Shown piece by piece: positions 42,030-52,675 of a DNA stretch of 64,000 nt (within the stretch, counting starts at the first letter, position 1; each line of letters starts with the position of its first letter). The notes beneath the pieces are model-generated. The model saw only the letters and a list, made by a program, of their open reading frames with translations. It did no database searches and was not told where the DNA came from. A program made the position numbers and the translations under genes. Origin of the DNA: Sphingosinicella sp942492965 (GTDB lineage Bacteria > Pseudomonadota > Alphaproteobacteria > Sphingomonadales > Sphingomonadaceae); NCBI GenBank assembly GCA_942492965.1, contig OW818656.1, forward strand, positions 3,286,001 through 3,350,000. The letters run 5' to 3'.

Positions 42030-42908
42030 TCACTGGCGCGTGCGCCAGCCGGTGCGAAGCGCCCAGTAGCACAGCGTCCAGAGTGCGGTGTTGATCGCGA
42101 GAAGCGCGATCGCGCCGCCAAGCGCCGGGCCGTCGTGGATGCCGATGAAGCCCGAACGGAAGCCGTCGATCACATAGAAGAACGGGTTGAAGTGGCTTGC
42201 GGTGTGCCAGATGCCCGCCAGCCGGTCGATCGAGTAGAAGGTGCCCGACAGCAGCGAGAGCGGCTGCACGACGAAGTTGGTGACCGCGGCGGCATGATCG
42301 AACTTGTCCGCCCAAAGCCCGGTGATGACTCCAAGAAGCCCCAGCATAACCGCGCCCATCGTGCCGTAGAAGAAGACAGCGAGCGGATTGTGGATCGCCA
42401 CCGAAACGCCCGGCCACAACACCATTGCACACCATACCGCCATGCCGACGAGCCACGCGCGGGTGACGGCGCCTGCGACGAACGAAACGAGCAACTCGCC
42501 GGGCGACAGCGGCGGCATCAGTATGTCGACGATCGTGCCCTGCACCTTGCCGATCAGGATCGAGGACGAGGTGTTCGCAAAGCTGTTCTGGATCATCGCC
42601 ATGACGATGAGGCCCGGCGCAAGGAAGCTGTTGAACGGCACGCCGAGCACGGTGAGACTGCCGCGCCCGAGCGCGACGGTGAAAATCGCCAGGAACAGCA
42701 GAGTCGTGATGGCGGGCGCCCACACGGTTTGCAGCTGCACCTTGAAGAACCGCCGCACCTCCTTCACATAGAGAGTCCGAAGGCCGGGCCAGTTGATGCG
42801 CCCGATGATCGGCACGCCGGGTTCGCTGTGGACCGGCGCGGCCGGTTTCGCTACGGAAGGCTTTGCAAGCTGATCGTGCATCTGCGTGGGAGTAGTGGCT
42901 GCGGCCAT
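42030..42908 (-). CDS. ABC-2-type transporter permease
   Basis: 292 residues from ATG 42908 (42881 possible). Six membrane segments and an ABC-2 permease build (RTLYVKEVRRFFKVQLQTVWAPAITTLLFLAIF, GSSILIGKVQGTIVDILMPPLSPGELL). Exports an unknown substrate with a separate ATPase, which is not adjacent in the window. Confidence 0.85.
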   Translation of the reverse strand: MAAATTPTQMHDQLAKPSVAKPAAPVHSEPGVPIIGRINWPGLRTLYVKEVRRFFKVQLQTVWAPAITTLLFLAIFTVALGRGSLTVLGVPFNSFLAPGLIVMAMIQNSFANTSSSILIGKVQGTIVDILMPPLSPGELLVSFVAGAVTRAWLVGMAVWCAMVLWPGVSVAIHNPLAVFFYGTMGAVMLGLLGVITGLWADKFDHAAAVTNFVVQPLSLLSGTFYSIDRLAGIWHTASHFNPFFYVIDGFRSGFIGIHDGPALGGAIALLAINTALWTLCYWALRTGWRTRQ

Positions 42909-42959
42909 GCCCCGCAAGCCGGTCGGCTCTTTTGTTTGAAGACAAGAAGTGGGAACGCG

Positions 42960-43553
42960 ATGTCCTGGACGGACGAACGGATCGAGACGCTGAGGGGCCT
43001 CTGGGAAAAGGGGCTGACCGCGAGCCAGATCGCCGACAAGCTCGGCAGCGTGAGCCGCAACGCGGTGATCGGCAAGGCACACCGGCTGGGGCTGAAGGCA
43101 CGCCCGTCGCCCGTGAAGGGCGACAGCGACGGCACGCCGCGCGAGACGGTGAAGAAGGCCGCAGCGCCCGCTGCGCCCAAACCGAAGCCCGAAACCGCCG
43201 CACCGGAAGCCGCCGCGACGCAGCCGCGTCCGGCTGCCGAAGCCAAGGCATCTCCGGCGGCGGCGCCAGCTGTGCCGAAGCCCGCGATGCCGGTCCGCGC
43301 CGCGATGCCCGCCGCGCCGGTGAAGCCGCGCGCGCCCGGCGAAAAGGTGACGCTGCTCGACCTCAGCGACAAGATCTGCAAATGGCCGATCGGCCACCCC
43401 GGCGAGCCCGACTTCCAGTTCTGCGGCCGCCCGGTGAACCCGGGCTTCCCCTACTGCATGTCGCACTGCGCGGAAGCCTATCAAGCCCAGCTCCCCCGCG
43501 ACCGCAACCGCCCCTCACGGGCACCGATGCCGCCACTCCCCCGCGTGCGCTGA
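42960..43553 (+). CDS. gcrA: GcrA cell-cycle regulator
   Basis: 197 residues. N-terminal HTH SWTDERIETLRGLWEKGLTASQIADKLG, SVSRNAVIGKAHRLGLKARPS, an Ala/Pro-rich linker (68-145) and a C-terminal Cys-rich domain (CKWPIGHPGEPDFQFCGRPV, YCMSHC). Coactivates sigma-70 at methylated promoters in alphaproteobacteria. The linker is long and low-complexity. Confidence 0.94.
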   Translation: MSWTDERIETLRGLWEKGLTASQIADKLGSVSRNAVIGKAHRLGLKARPSPVKGDSDGTPRETVKKAAAPAAPKPKPETAAPEAAATQPRPAAEAKASPAAAPAVPKPAMPVRAAMPAAPVKPRAPGEKVTLLDLSDKICKWPIGHPGEPDFQFCGRPVNPGFPYCMSHCAEAYQAQLPRDRNRPSRAPMPPLPRVR

Positions 43554-43575
43554 CCCCTTCGTGCGGCCGTAGTCT

Positions 43576-44643
43576 TCAAACGCTATCGCGTCGGCAGTGT
43601 TGGAGTTCGCGGCGTAGCGTTTCGACCAGTTCGGTGGCGGACATTGCACGCGCAAGCGGCGCGCCTTGCCCTGCCCATTGCGCTCCGAAGCCGCTCTCAC
43701 CTTTCGCCTTCGCCGCTGCGTGCAGGGCTTTACCCGCGTCATAGGCGATCGGGTAATCGGGAGGTTTGCAATCCGAGAGCATCCCCGCAAGGCTGCTGAA
43801 ACGATTGGCAAGCACGCGGGCGGGCCGTCCCGAGATGATCGGTGTCAGCTTGGTGTGATAGGCCCCCGGACCCATGAGCGCGGCGCGATAGGCTTCATCC
43901 GCCGCGGATTCGCTGCAAGCGATGAAGGCAGTGCCGAGCTGCGCGGCAACAGCGCCGAGATCGAGTGCGGCTGCGATACCCGCCCCATCCATGATGCCGC
44001 CCGCCGCGATCACGGGAAGCCTGCTTTCCTTGACCAGCAGGCGGGTGAGGGTAGCCATGCCGAGCGCGTCGTCTGATGCGGACGGATCGAACATGCCGCG
44101 ATGCCCGCCGGCTTCGGTGCCCTGTGCGACGATGGCGTCGATCCCTGCCTCTTCGATGAGGCGCGCTTCCTCGACGCTGGTCGCGGTGGCCATCAGGAGA
44201 ATGTTTCTCTCCTGAAAGGCGCGGATTGTCGAAGCAGGTGGCAGACCGAAGTGAAAGCTCACCACCGGTGGCGCGGTATCCAGCAGCATGGCCAGCATGT
44301 CGGCATCGTCGGCGAAGCTCTTGTAGATCGTTTGGAGCGTGTTCGGCGGCTCTGCTTCAAACTCGGCGAACAGCGGCGCAAGTCGATCCAGCCACGCGGC
44401 TTCGCGCACCGGATCAGCCTTGGCACGATCGTGGACGAATAGATTGACATTGAACGCGCGGTCGGTGCGCGCCCGAAGCTCGTCGATCATCAAGCGCGCG
44501 TGATGAGCATCCGTTGCGCCGACGCCGATCGAACCAAGCGCGCCCGCGTTCGACACGGCTGCAGCAAGTGTGGGCGTGGATACGCCCGCCATGGGAGCCT
44601 GGATCACCGGAACCGACAGGCCGAGCCGATCAATGAGACGCAT
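43576..44643 (-). CDS. Nitronate monooxygenase-like (NPD) flavoprotein 2
   Basis: 355 residues. Motifs VIQAPMAGVSTPTLAAAVSNAG, AIVAQGTEAGGHRGMFDP, LPVIAAGGIMDGAGIAAALDLGAVAAQLGTAFIAC; the last closely fits true nitronate monooxygenases. Detoxifies nitronates such as propionate-3-nitronate. Confidence 0.88.
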   Translation of the reverse strand: MRLIDRLGLSVPVIQAPMAGVSTPTLAAAVSNAGALGSIGVGATDAHHARLMIDELRARTDRAFNVNLFVHDRAKADPVREAAWLDRLAPLFAEFEAEPPNTLQTIYKSFADDADMLAMLLDTAPPVVSFHFGLPPASTIRAFQERNILLMATATSVEEARLIEEAGIDAIVAQGTEAGGHRGMFDPSASDDALGMATLTRLLVKESRLPVIAAGGIMDGAGIAAALDLGAVAAQLGTAFIACSESAADEAYRAALMGPGAYHTKLTPIISGRPARVLANRFSSLAGMLSDCKPPDYPIAYDAGKALHAAAKAKGESGFGAQWAGQGAPLARAMSATELVETLRRELQHCRRDSV

Positions 44644-44676
44644 GGGCAACCTTTCTAAAGCGACGCGATATCCCCC

Positions 44677-46449
44677 CTACCCAACCCGCTCCCGCACATA
44701 CCTCCCCGGCGCGTCCTCGATCACCTTGAGCGTGCCGCCTTTGGCGCCCTTGCCGGGGGTGCGGGCGGGGACTTCTTTGCCGGATTGCGGCGTCAGCCAT
44801 GCGATCCAGTCGGGCCACCAGCTTCCGGGGTGTTCGGTGGCGGTGGCGGCGAAGTCTTCGAAGCGCTCGGGGAGCGTGTCGTTCGTCCAGTGCTGGTACT
44901 TGTTCGCTTCGGGCGGGTTGACGACGCCTGCGATGTGGCCGCTGCCCGCGAGGACGAAGCGAACCGGCCCGGCGAAGTTCCGGGTGAGTTTGTAGGAGGA
45001 TCGGGCAGGGGCGATGTGGTCTTCCTTGCCCCCCTGGATGTAGACCGGCGTGTGCACCTTGGTGAGATCGATGGGCGTGCCGTCGATGACGATGGCGCCC
45101 GGCTTGATCATCTTGTTGTCGCGGTAGAGGCCTTCGAGGTACTCGGCGTGCCATTTTGCGGGGACGTTCGTGGCGTCCGAGTTCCAGTAGAGCAGGTCGA
45201 AGGGGAAATAATCCTTCCCCAGCAGGTAGTTGTTGACAACGTAGTTCCAGATGAGGTCGTTCGCGCGGAGCATGTTGAAGGTGGTCGCCATGTAGCGGCC
45301 GTCGAGATAGCCCTTGCTTTCCGAGAGCTCCTTCACCGCTTTCAGGTGATCCTCGTCGACGAAGACGCCAAGGTCGCCGCACTCCGAAAAATCGACCTGC
45401 GCGGTGAAGAAGGTCGCGGTCTTCACCTTCTCCGCCTCGCCGCGCGCCGCCATGAAGGCGAGCGTCATCGCGAGCGTCGTGCCCGCAACGCAGTAGCCGA
45501 TGACGTGCGTGGACTTGATGCCGAGGCCCTTCAGCACCGCGTCGATCGCGGTAATGAAGCCTTCCTCTATGTAGGTTTCGGTCGTCGCGTCGGCGATGCT
45601 GGCGTCGGCGTTCTTCCATGAAACGACCAACACGGTGAGCCCCTGCGCCACCGCCCAGCGGATGAAGCTCTTTTCCGGCGTCAGATCGAGGATGTAGAAC
45701 TTGTTGATCCACGGCGGAAAGATGATGAGCGGGGTTTCGTAAACGTTCGCGGTGGTCGGCGTGTACTGGATGAGCTGGAACATCCGGTTTTCGAACACGA
45801 CCTTGCCGGGGGTGACGGCGACGTTGCGGCCGACCTCGAACGCCTTTTCGTCGGTCATCGTCATGCGGCCGCGCTGCAGGTCGTCGAGCAGGTTCTGCGT
45901 GCCCTTCAGCAGGTTCTCGCCGCGCGTCTCGACCGTGGCCTTCAGGACTTCGGGGTTGGTGAGCACGTAGTTCGAGGGCGACAGCGCATCAATGAACTGG
46001 CGCGTGTAGAAGATCGCCTTCTGCCGCTCCTTGTCGTCGAGGCCATCGAGGCCGCCCACAAGCTGCAGGATGTAATGGCTGGCGAGGAGGTAGGACGACT
46101 TCAGGAAATCGAAGGCAGGCATTTCCGACCACGCCGAGCCCTTGAAGCGCTTGTCGGCGGGAAGCTGCGGGGGCTGGACCTCGCCGGGCGTGGCGAAGGC
46201 CTGCCAAAGCGTCATCGCGTCGCGCCAGTAATCCGCCTGCAGCTGGGCGAGGCGAGCGGGATCGGTGATCGCCGCGGTCGCCATCTTGCTCCACGTCTCG
46301 ACGAGGCCGAGCGGATCGGGGCCGAGCACGACGCCGTCAGTGGCTTCTTTCGCGAGGAATTCCATCATCATCTGCTGCATCTTGCCCGCAAGCCACGTCC
46401 AGCGCTGGACGTGTTCGGCAAGACCTTCGATGTCGGCGGCGGCAACCAT
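44677..46449 (-). CDS. phaC: Class I polyhydroxyalkanoate synthase
   Basis: 590 residues. PhaC N-terminal domain, then an alpha/beta-hydrolase with the lipase-like box GYCVAGT holding the nucleophile Cys, and the final His region (GSGHIAGVVNPP). Polymerises 3-hydroxyacyl-CoA into carbon-storage granules. ATG 46449 is preferred (GGGGAG upstream); a longer frame to 46509 exists. No phasin or PhaR is adjacent. Confidence 0.92.
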   Translation of the reverse strand: MVAAADIEGLAEHVQRWTWLAGKMQQMMMEFLAKEATDGVVLGPDPLGLVETWSKMATAAITDPARLAQLQADYWRDAMTLWQAFATPGEVQPPQLPADKRFKGSAWSEMPAFDFLKSSYLLASHYILQLVGGLDGLDDKERQKAIFYTRQFIDALSPSNYVLTNPEVLKATVETRGENLLKGTQNLLDDLQRGRMTMTDEKAFEVGRNVAVTPGKVVFENRMFQLIQYTPTTANVYETPLIIFPPWINKFYILDLTPEKSFIRWAVAQGLTVLVVSWKNADASIADATTETYIEEGFITAIDAVLKGLGIKSTHVIGYCVAGTTLAMTLAFMAARGEAEKVKTATFFTAQVDFSECGDLGVFVDEDHLKAVKELSESKGYLDGRYMATTFNMLRANDLIWNYVVNNYLLGKDYFPFDLLYWNSDATNVPAKWHAEYLEGLYRDNKMIKPGAIVIDGTPIDLTKVHTPVYIQGGKEDHIAPARSSYKLTRNFAGPVRFVLAGSGHIAGVVNPPEANKYQHWTNDTLPERFEDFAATATEHPGSWWPDWIAWLTPQSGKEVPARTPGKGAKGGTLKVIEDAPGRYVRERVG

Positions 46450-46578
46450 CACGATCTCCCCGAGAGCAGCAGTTGCGCCGACGATAAACAAGCGCTCGCC
46501 AAGCGCCAAGGGCGGTCGCTATAACGGCGCCCGCCGCGATCATGCGGCCTATGCACGGGAAAGACCCAAGAGGAGACA

Positions 46579-47793
<1,215 letters not shown>

Positions 47794-47830
47794 GCGCTTG
47801 TCGGAATGTCTTGAGAATCGGGGTTAAGCA

Positions 47831-49123
47831 GTGAATCCTCCCTTGCGCATCGCGCTTGCCGGGCTCGGTACGGTCGGCGCCGGCGTTGTCAAACTTCTGG
47901 ATGAGAACCGTGATCTGATCGCGCGCCGTGCCGGGCGGCCGATCGAAATCGTCGTGGTTTCGGCGCGGGACCGGTCGCGCGACCGGGGTGTCGATCTCTC
48001 GCGGTTCGAGTGGGTCGACGATACCTCGTCGCTTGCGGAGCGCGATGATGTCGATGTGATCGTCGAACTGATCGGCGGGTCGGATGGCCCGGCAGTGGCG
48101 CTGGTGCGCAGCGCGATCGCAAGCGGCAAGGGCGTCGTCACCGCAAACAAGGCGATGATCGCCCATCACGGGCTCGAACTCGCGGGCGCTGCGGAGAGGG
48201 CGGGCACGCCGCTGAAGTACGAAGCGGCGGTGGCCGGCGGCATCCCGATCATCAAGGCGATCCGCGAGGGCGCCGCGGCGAACCGCATCGACCGCGTGTA
48301 CGGCATCCTCAACGGCACCTGTAACTACATCCTCACGGAGATGGAGGAGAAGGGCGCGGCATTCGCCGACGTGCTCGCGGAGGCGCAGCGGCTCGGTTAC
48401 GCCGAGTCTGATCCGACCTTCGACATCGACGGCATCGATGCCGCGCACAAGCTCGCGATCCTCGCGAGCCTCTCGTTCGGCAGCGAGATCGACTTCGCGA
48501 GCGTCCGCACCACGGGCATCCGCGCCGTGGAAGCGACGGACATTGCGCACGCCGCCGAGCTTGGCTTCCGCGTGCGCCTCGTCGGGCTTGCCGAGGTGGT
48601 GGACGACCGCATCCACCAGCGCGTGCATCCATGCCTTGTCCCGCTCGCCAACCCGCTCGCCAAGGTCACGGGTTCGCTGAACGCCGTGGTGGCGGAGGGC
48701 AATTTCGTCGGGCGGCTGTTCTTCGAAGGGCGTGGCGCGGGCGAGGGGCCGACGGCGAGCGCCGTCGTCGCCGACCTTATCGACATTGCGCGCGGCGAGG
48801 CGGGCCCTGCCTTCGCGATGCTTTCGCACCATCTGGAGCCGATCGGTGCAGGCGAAGCGGCCGACCGCCGCGGGCGCTATTACCTGCGTCTGTCGGTCGC
48901 CGACGAGACGGGGGTGCTTGCGGAACTTGCCGCCATGCTGCGCGACGCGGGCGTTTCCATCGACAGCCTGATCCAGCGCGGCCAGGCCGACGCTGGGGGC
49001 GTGTTCATCGCGATCGTTTCGCACGAGACGAACGAAAGCGCGGTCCGCAACGCCATCGAGGCGATGCGCGAAAGCGCCAGCGTTCTCGGCGAACCGATGC
49101 TGATGCATATTCTGGACTTTTGA
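47831..49123 (+). CDS. hom: Homoserine dehydrogenase
   Basis: 430 residues. NAD(P) motif GLGTVGAGVVK, catalytic domain (YEAAVAGGIPIIKAIREG, GILNGTCNYILTEM) and a C-terminal ACT domain (YYLRLSVADETGVLAELAAMLRDAGVSIDSLIQRG) for feedback control, commonly by threonine. GTG start at 47831. Step toward Met/Thr; supplies the metZ branch. Confidence 0.94.
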   Translation: MNPPLRIALAGLGTVGAGVVKLLDENRDLIARRAGRPIEIVVVSARDRSRDRGVDLSRFEWVDDTSSLAERDDVDVIVELIGGSDGPAVALVRSAIASGKGVVTANKAMIAHHGLELAGAAERAGTPLKYEAAVAGGIPIIKAIREGAAANRIDRVYGILNGTCNYILTEMEEKGAAFADVLAEAQRLGYAESDPTFDIDGIDAAHKLAILASLSFGSEIDFASVRTTGIRAVEATDIAHAAELGFRVRLVGLAEVVDDRIHQRVHPCLVPLANPLAKVTGSLNAVVAEGNFVGRLFFEGRGAGEGPTASAVVADLIDIARGEAGPAFAMLSHHLEPIGAGEAADRRGRYYLRLSVADETGVLAELAAMLRDAGVSIDSLIQRGQADAGGVFIAIVSHETNESAVRNAIEAMRESASVLGEPMLMHILDF

Positions 49124-49178
49124 GGCGAGGCGGCTACCAGCCTTTGAGCATAATCGAATCGACAGGAGTTAAAGCCCG

Positions 49179-50156
49179 ATGGTGAAACGCAGCGACGTGC
49201 TGGAGCGCGTGCTCGTCCTGGAAATGGTGCGCGTGACGGAATGCGCTGCGATGGCGGCCTCGCACCTTGTGGGACGCGGCGATGAGAAGGCGGCGGACGC
49301 GGCCGCGGTCGACGCGATGCGCGATGCGCTGAACGAACTCGCCTTCGACGGCACGATCGTGATCGGTGAGGGCGAGCGCGACGAGGCGCCGATGCTCTAC
49401 ATCGGCGAGAAGGTCGGCGCGGCGATCGGCACGGGTCCGAAGATCGATATCGCGCTCGATCCGCTGGAAGGCACCACGATCACCGCCAAGGCCGGGCCGA
49501 ACGCGCTTGCCGTGCTCGCCATCGCCGAGGAGGGCTGCCTGCTCAATGCGCCCGACGTCTACATGGAAAAGCTCGCCATCGGGCCGGGTTATGCCAAGGA
49601 CACCGTGAGCCTCGACAAGAGCGTCACCGAGAACGTGAACGCTCTGGCGCAGGCCAAGGGCGTGCAGCCCAACGAGATCATCGCCTGCGTGCTCGACCGC
49701 CCGCGCCACGAGAAGCTGATCGCCGAGCTGCGGTCGATCGGGTGCGGCGTCGTGCTGATCCCCGATGGCGACGTGGCGGGCGTGATCGCGGTGACGAACC
49801 CCGAAACGACCGTCGATATCTACCTCGGACAGGGCGGCGCACCGGAAGGCGTGCTCGCGGCGGCGGCGCTGCGCTGCGTCGGCGGGCAGATCCAGGGCCG
49901 GCTCGTGTTCCGCAACGACGACGAGCGCCTGCGCGCGGCGAAGTGGGGCATCACCGATCTCGATCGCATCTATGACACCGAGGACATGGCCAAGGGCGAC
50001 GTGATCTTCGCGGCGACGGGCGTGACAGACGGTTCGCTGCTCGACGGCGTGAAGCACCTTAAAGGCGGGCTGGTGACGACCGAATCTGTCGTGATGCGCG
50101 CGTCTTCGGGCACGGTCAGGTGGGTGCGTGGCGAGCATCGCCGTTCCGACGCCTGA
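49179..50156 (+). CDS. glpX: Class II fructose-1,6-bisphosphatase
   Basis: 325 residues. Metal-binding IVIGEGERDEAPMLYIGEKVG and IALDPLEGTTITAKA. Gluconeogenic step, F1,6BP to F6P. The end overlaps recJ by 29 bp, indicating coupled translation. Confidence 0.93.
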   Translation: MVKRSDVLERVLVLEMVRVTECAAMAASHLVGRGDEKAADAAAVDAMRDALNELAFDGTIVIGEGERDEAPMLYIGEKVGAAIGTGPKIDIALDPLEGTTITAKAGPNALAVLAIAEEGCLLNAPDVYMEKLAIGPGYAKDTVSLDKSVTENVNALAQAKGVQPNEIIACVLDRPRHEKLIAELRSIGCGVVLIPDGDVAGVIAVTNPETTVDIYLGQGGAPEGVLAAAALRCVGGQIQGRLVFRNDDERLRAAKWGITDLDRIYDTEDMAKGDVIFAATGVTDGSLLDGVKHLKGGLVTTESVVMRASSGTVRWVRGEHRRSDA

Positions 50157-51918
50157 CGCCTTTGTCTTTGGCGTCAGCCGCTCGATCAGCGGGCGGCAAT
50201 GGCGCTGGCGGGGCGGCCCGCCGGGTGATGCCGCCGACGCGCTGAGGCTCGGCATCAGCGACGTGACCGCGCGGCTGTTCACGGCGCGCGGCGTGCGCGT
50301 GGAGGATATCGCCAGCCTGTCGCAGCCGACAATCCGCGACCTGCTGCCCGACCCGTCGATCTTCCGCGATATGGACACGGCGGCGGCGCGCATCGCCGAC
50401 GCGGTGACGCGCGGCGAGGCCGTCGTGATCTTCGGTGACTATGACGTGGACGGCGCGACGAGCGCGGCGGTCCTGATCCGCTTCCTGCGCGCCGTGGGCG
50501 GCACGGTTTCGCATTATATTCCCGACCGCCTGCTCGAAGGCTATGGGCCTTCTGCGGAGGCGCTGGTGGCGCTGAAACGCGCGGGCGCGGACCTCGTCGT
50601 CTGTGTCGACTGCGGTACGCAGGGCTTCGAGGCGCTGGAGGCCGCGAAGGACGCCGGGCTCGACGTGATCGTGGTTGATCATCACAAGGCGTCGACACTG
50701 CTGCCGCCAGCCGTCGCCATCGTGAACCCCAACCGTATCGACGAGGATGAAGGCGCCGCGTTCGGGCACCTCGCGGCTGTGGGCATGGCATTTCTCGTCG
50801 CCGTCGCTGTGAACCGGGAATTGCGCGTACGCGGCTGGTTTTCCGGAAGGCCCGAACCGAGGCTCACCGAACTGCTCGACCTCGTCGCGCTCGGCACGGT
50901 GGCGGACGTGGTGCCCTTGACGGGTCTCAACCGCGCCTATGTCTCGCAGGGGCTGAAGGTGATGGCGACGCGGCGCAACGCGGGGCTTGCCGCACTTGCT
51001 GCCGCCGCGCGCCTTGAACGTGCGCCGCGTGCGTCGGACCTCGGCTTCGCGCTGGGGCCGCGCATCAACGCGGGCGGGCGCGTGGGGCAGGCGGACCTCG
51101 GCGTGCGACTGCTGACGGGCGAGGGCGACGAACTCGCCGGGCTCGCGGAGGAACTCAACCGGCTGAACGAGGAACGCCGCGCGATCGAGGCGCTGGTGAC
51201 GGAAGCCGCTATCGCAGCGTGTGAACGCGCAGGCAACGCGCCCGTCGCGGTGATCGCGGGGGACGGCTGGCATCCCGGTGTCATCGGCATTGCCGCGAGC
51301 CGCCTGAAGGACCGCTTCGGCGTGCCCGCGCTTGTCATCGGCATCGACGAAGCCGGCACAGGCAAGGGCTCCGGCCGCTCGATCCCGGGCGTCGACCTTG
51401 GCGCAGCGGTGCTCGCGGCGCGCGACGCGGGGCTCATCAGCGCGGGCGGCGGCCACGCCATGGCGGCGGGCGTCACCGTGGCGCGCGAACGTGTCGATGA
51501 TCTCGCCCGCTTCCTCTGCGAGCGGCTGGAGGGCGATGTGACGCGCGCGCGCTCTGTGGACGCGCTGTCCTTCGATCTCGCGCTCGCGCCTGCGGGGGTG
51601 ACACCTTCACTCGCCGAAGCGCTGGAGGCCGCTGGGCCTTACGGTGCGGGCTGGCCGGGGCCGCGCGTGGCGGCTGGGCCGGTTTCCGTCGTGAAGGCCG
51701 ATATTGTCGGCACGGGTCATGTCCGCGTGATTTTGGCGGGCGCCGATGGCGCGCGCGTGAAGGCGGTTGCATTTCGCAGCATCGATACGCCGCTCGGCGC
51801 AGCGCTGATGCAGGCCGGCGGACGGCGGCTCTGGGTCTCGGGCCGGGTGAGTCAGGACGATTGGGGCTCGACGCCGCGTGCGGAACTACACCTCGACGAC
51901 GCGGCGTGGGCCGACTGA
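50128..51918 (+). CDS. recJ: Single-strand-specific exonuclease RecJ
   Basis: 596 residues. DHH phosphoesterase with IFGDYDVDGATSAAVL, CVDCGTQ and VVDHHKAS metal motifs, a DHHA1 domain with SAGGGHAMAAG, and the C-terminal OB fold. Degrades 5' ends of single-strand DNA in recombination and repair. GTG start at 50128 within glpX. Confidence 0.92.
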   Translation: MASIAVPTPDAFVFGVSRSISGRQWRWRGGPPGDAADALRLGISDVTARLFTARGVRVEDIASLSQPTIRDLLPDPSIFRDMDTAAARIADAVTRGEAVVIFGDYDVDGATSAAVLIRFLRAVGGTVSHYIPDRLLEGYGPSAEALVALKRAGADLVVCVDCGTQGFEALEAAKDAGLDVIVVDHHKASTLLPPAVAIVNPNRIDEDEGAAFGHLAAVGMAFLVAVAVNRELRVRGWFSGRPEPRLTELLDLVALGTVADVVPLTGLNRAYVSQGLKVMATRRNAGLAALAAAARLERAPRASDLGFALGPRINAGGRVGQADLGVRLLTGEGDELAGLAEELNRLNEERRAIEALVTEAAIAACERAGNAPVAVIAGDGWHPGVIGIAASRLKDRFGVPALVIGIDEAGTGKGSGRSIPGVDLGAAVLAARDAGLISAGGGHAMAAGVTVARERVDDLARFLCERLEGDVTRARSVDALSFDLALAPAGVTPSLAEALEAAGPYGAGWPGPRVAAGPVSVVKADIVGTGHVRVILAGADGARVKAVAFRSIDTPLGAALMQAGGRRLWVSGRVSQDDWGSTPRAELHLDDAAWAD

Positions 51919-52021
51919 TCGATAATATCAATCTGTCTGTCTCAAAAAAGTAATTTCTTCTTCGCTCCGTGCGTTGCTAAAGGGTCGCCATCCCCCAGTA
52001 ACCCACAGCAATGGAGCGTAC

Positions 52022-52585
52022 ATGTCCCTCGTTAATACCCCCATCAAGCCTTTCAAAGCGCAGGCCTTCAAGCAGGGCAAGTTCGTCGAGGTGACGGACG
52101 CGGACGTGAAGGGCAAATGGTCGATCTTCTTCTTCTACCCGGCCGACTTCACCTTCGTCTGCCCGACCGAGCTCGAAGACCTCGCCGACATCTATCCGAC
52201 GCTGCAGGGCATGGGTGTGGAAGTATACTCGGTCTCCACCGACACGCATTTCTGCCACAAGGCATGGCACGACACGTCGCCCGCCATCGGTAAGATCGAC
52301 TACTTCATGCTGGGCGACCAGAACCACGACATCTCGAACAACTTCGAGATCCTGCGCGCCGGCGTCGGCCTCGCGGATCGTGGCACGTTCGTCGTCGATC
52401 CGGAAGGCACCATTCAGCTCGTCGAGATCACGCCGGAAGGCGTGGGCCGCAACGCCGCCGAGCTTCTGCGCAAGATCAAGGCGCTGCAGTACTGGGTGAG
52501 CCATCCGGGCGAAGTGTGCCCGGCGAAGTGGGAAGAGGGCGACAAGACGCTCGCTCCTTCGCTCGACCTCGTCGGCAAAATCTAA
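52022..52585 (+). CDS. ahpC: Alkyl hydroperoxide reductase peroxidase subunit
   Basis: 187 residues, standard 2-Cys peroxiredoxin. Peroxidatic Cys47 in FTFVCPTE, resolving Cys in HPGEVCPAKW near 166. Reduces peroxides and is recycled by AhpF. The start at MSLVNT is the family start. I see no certain OxyR site in the 100-bp leader. Confidence 0.95.
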   Translation: MSLVNTPIKPFKAQAFKQGKFVEVTDADVKGKWSIFFFYPADFTFVCPTELEDLADIYPTLQGMGVEVYSVSTDTHFCHKAWHDTSPAIGKIDYFMLGDQNHDISNNFEILRAGVGLADRGTFVVDPEGTIQLVEITPEGVGRNAAELLRKIKALQYWVSHPGEVCPAKWEEGDKTLAPSLDLVGKI

Positions 52586-52608
52586 CCAACCCCCTGGGTC
52601 GCAGGGGT

Positions 52609-52640
52609 CTTCCGGGGGCGGTTCACGCCGCCTCCGGAAG
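52609..52640 (+). promoter_or_regulatory. Strong hairpin between ahpC and ahpF
   Basis: CTTCCGGGGGCGG (52609-52621) and CCGCCTCCGGAAG (52628-52640) pair over 13 bp with one G-T, loop TTCACG. No T-run follows, so it is more likely an RNA-stability or partial-attenuation element that keeps ahpC above ahpF than a full stop. Confidence 0.65.
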
Positions 52641-52675
52641 CTCGCGGCCACACTGAGTTTTCCCGGAGCGAACCC

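Noticed and set aside
51919..52021. OxyR binding site before ahpC
   Set aside because: The AT-rich stretch GATAATATCAATC is suggestive but does not give the spaced ATAG/CTAT repeats convincingly.
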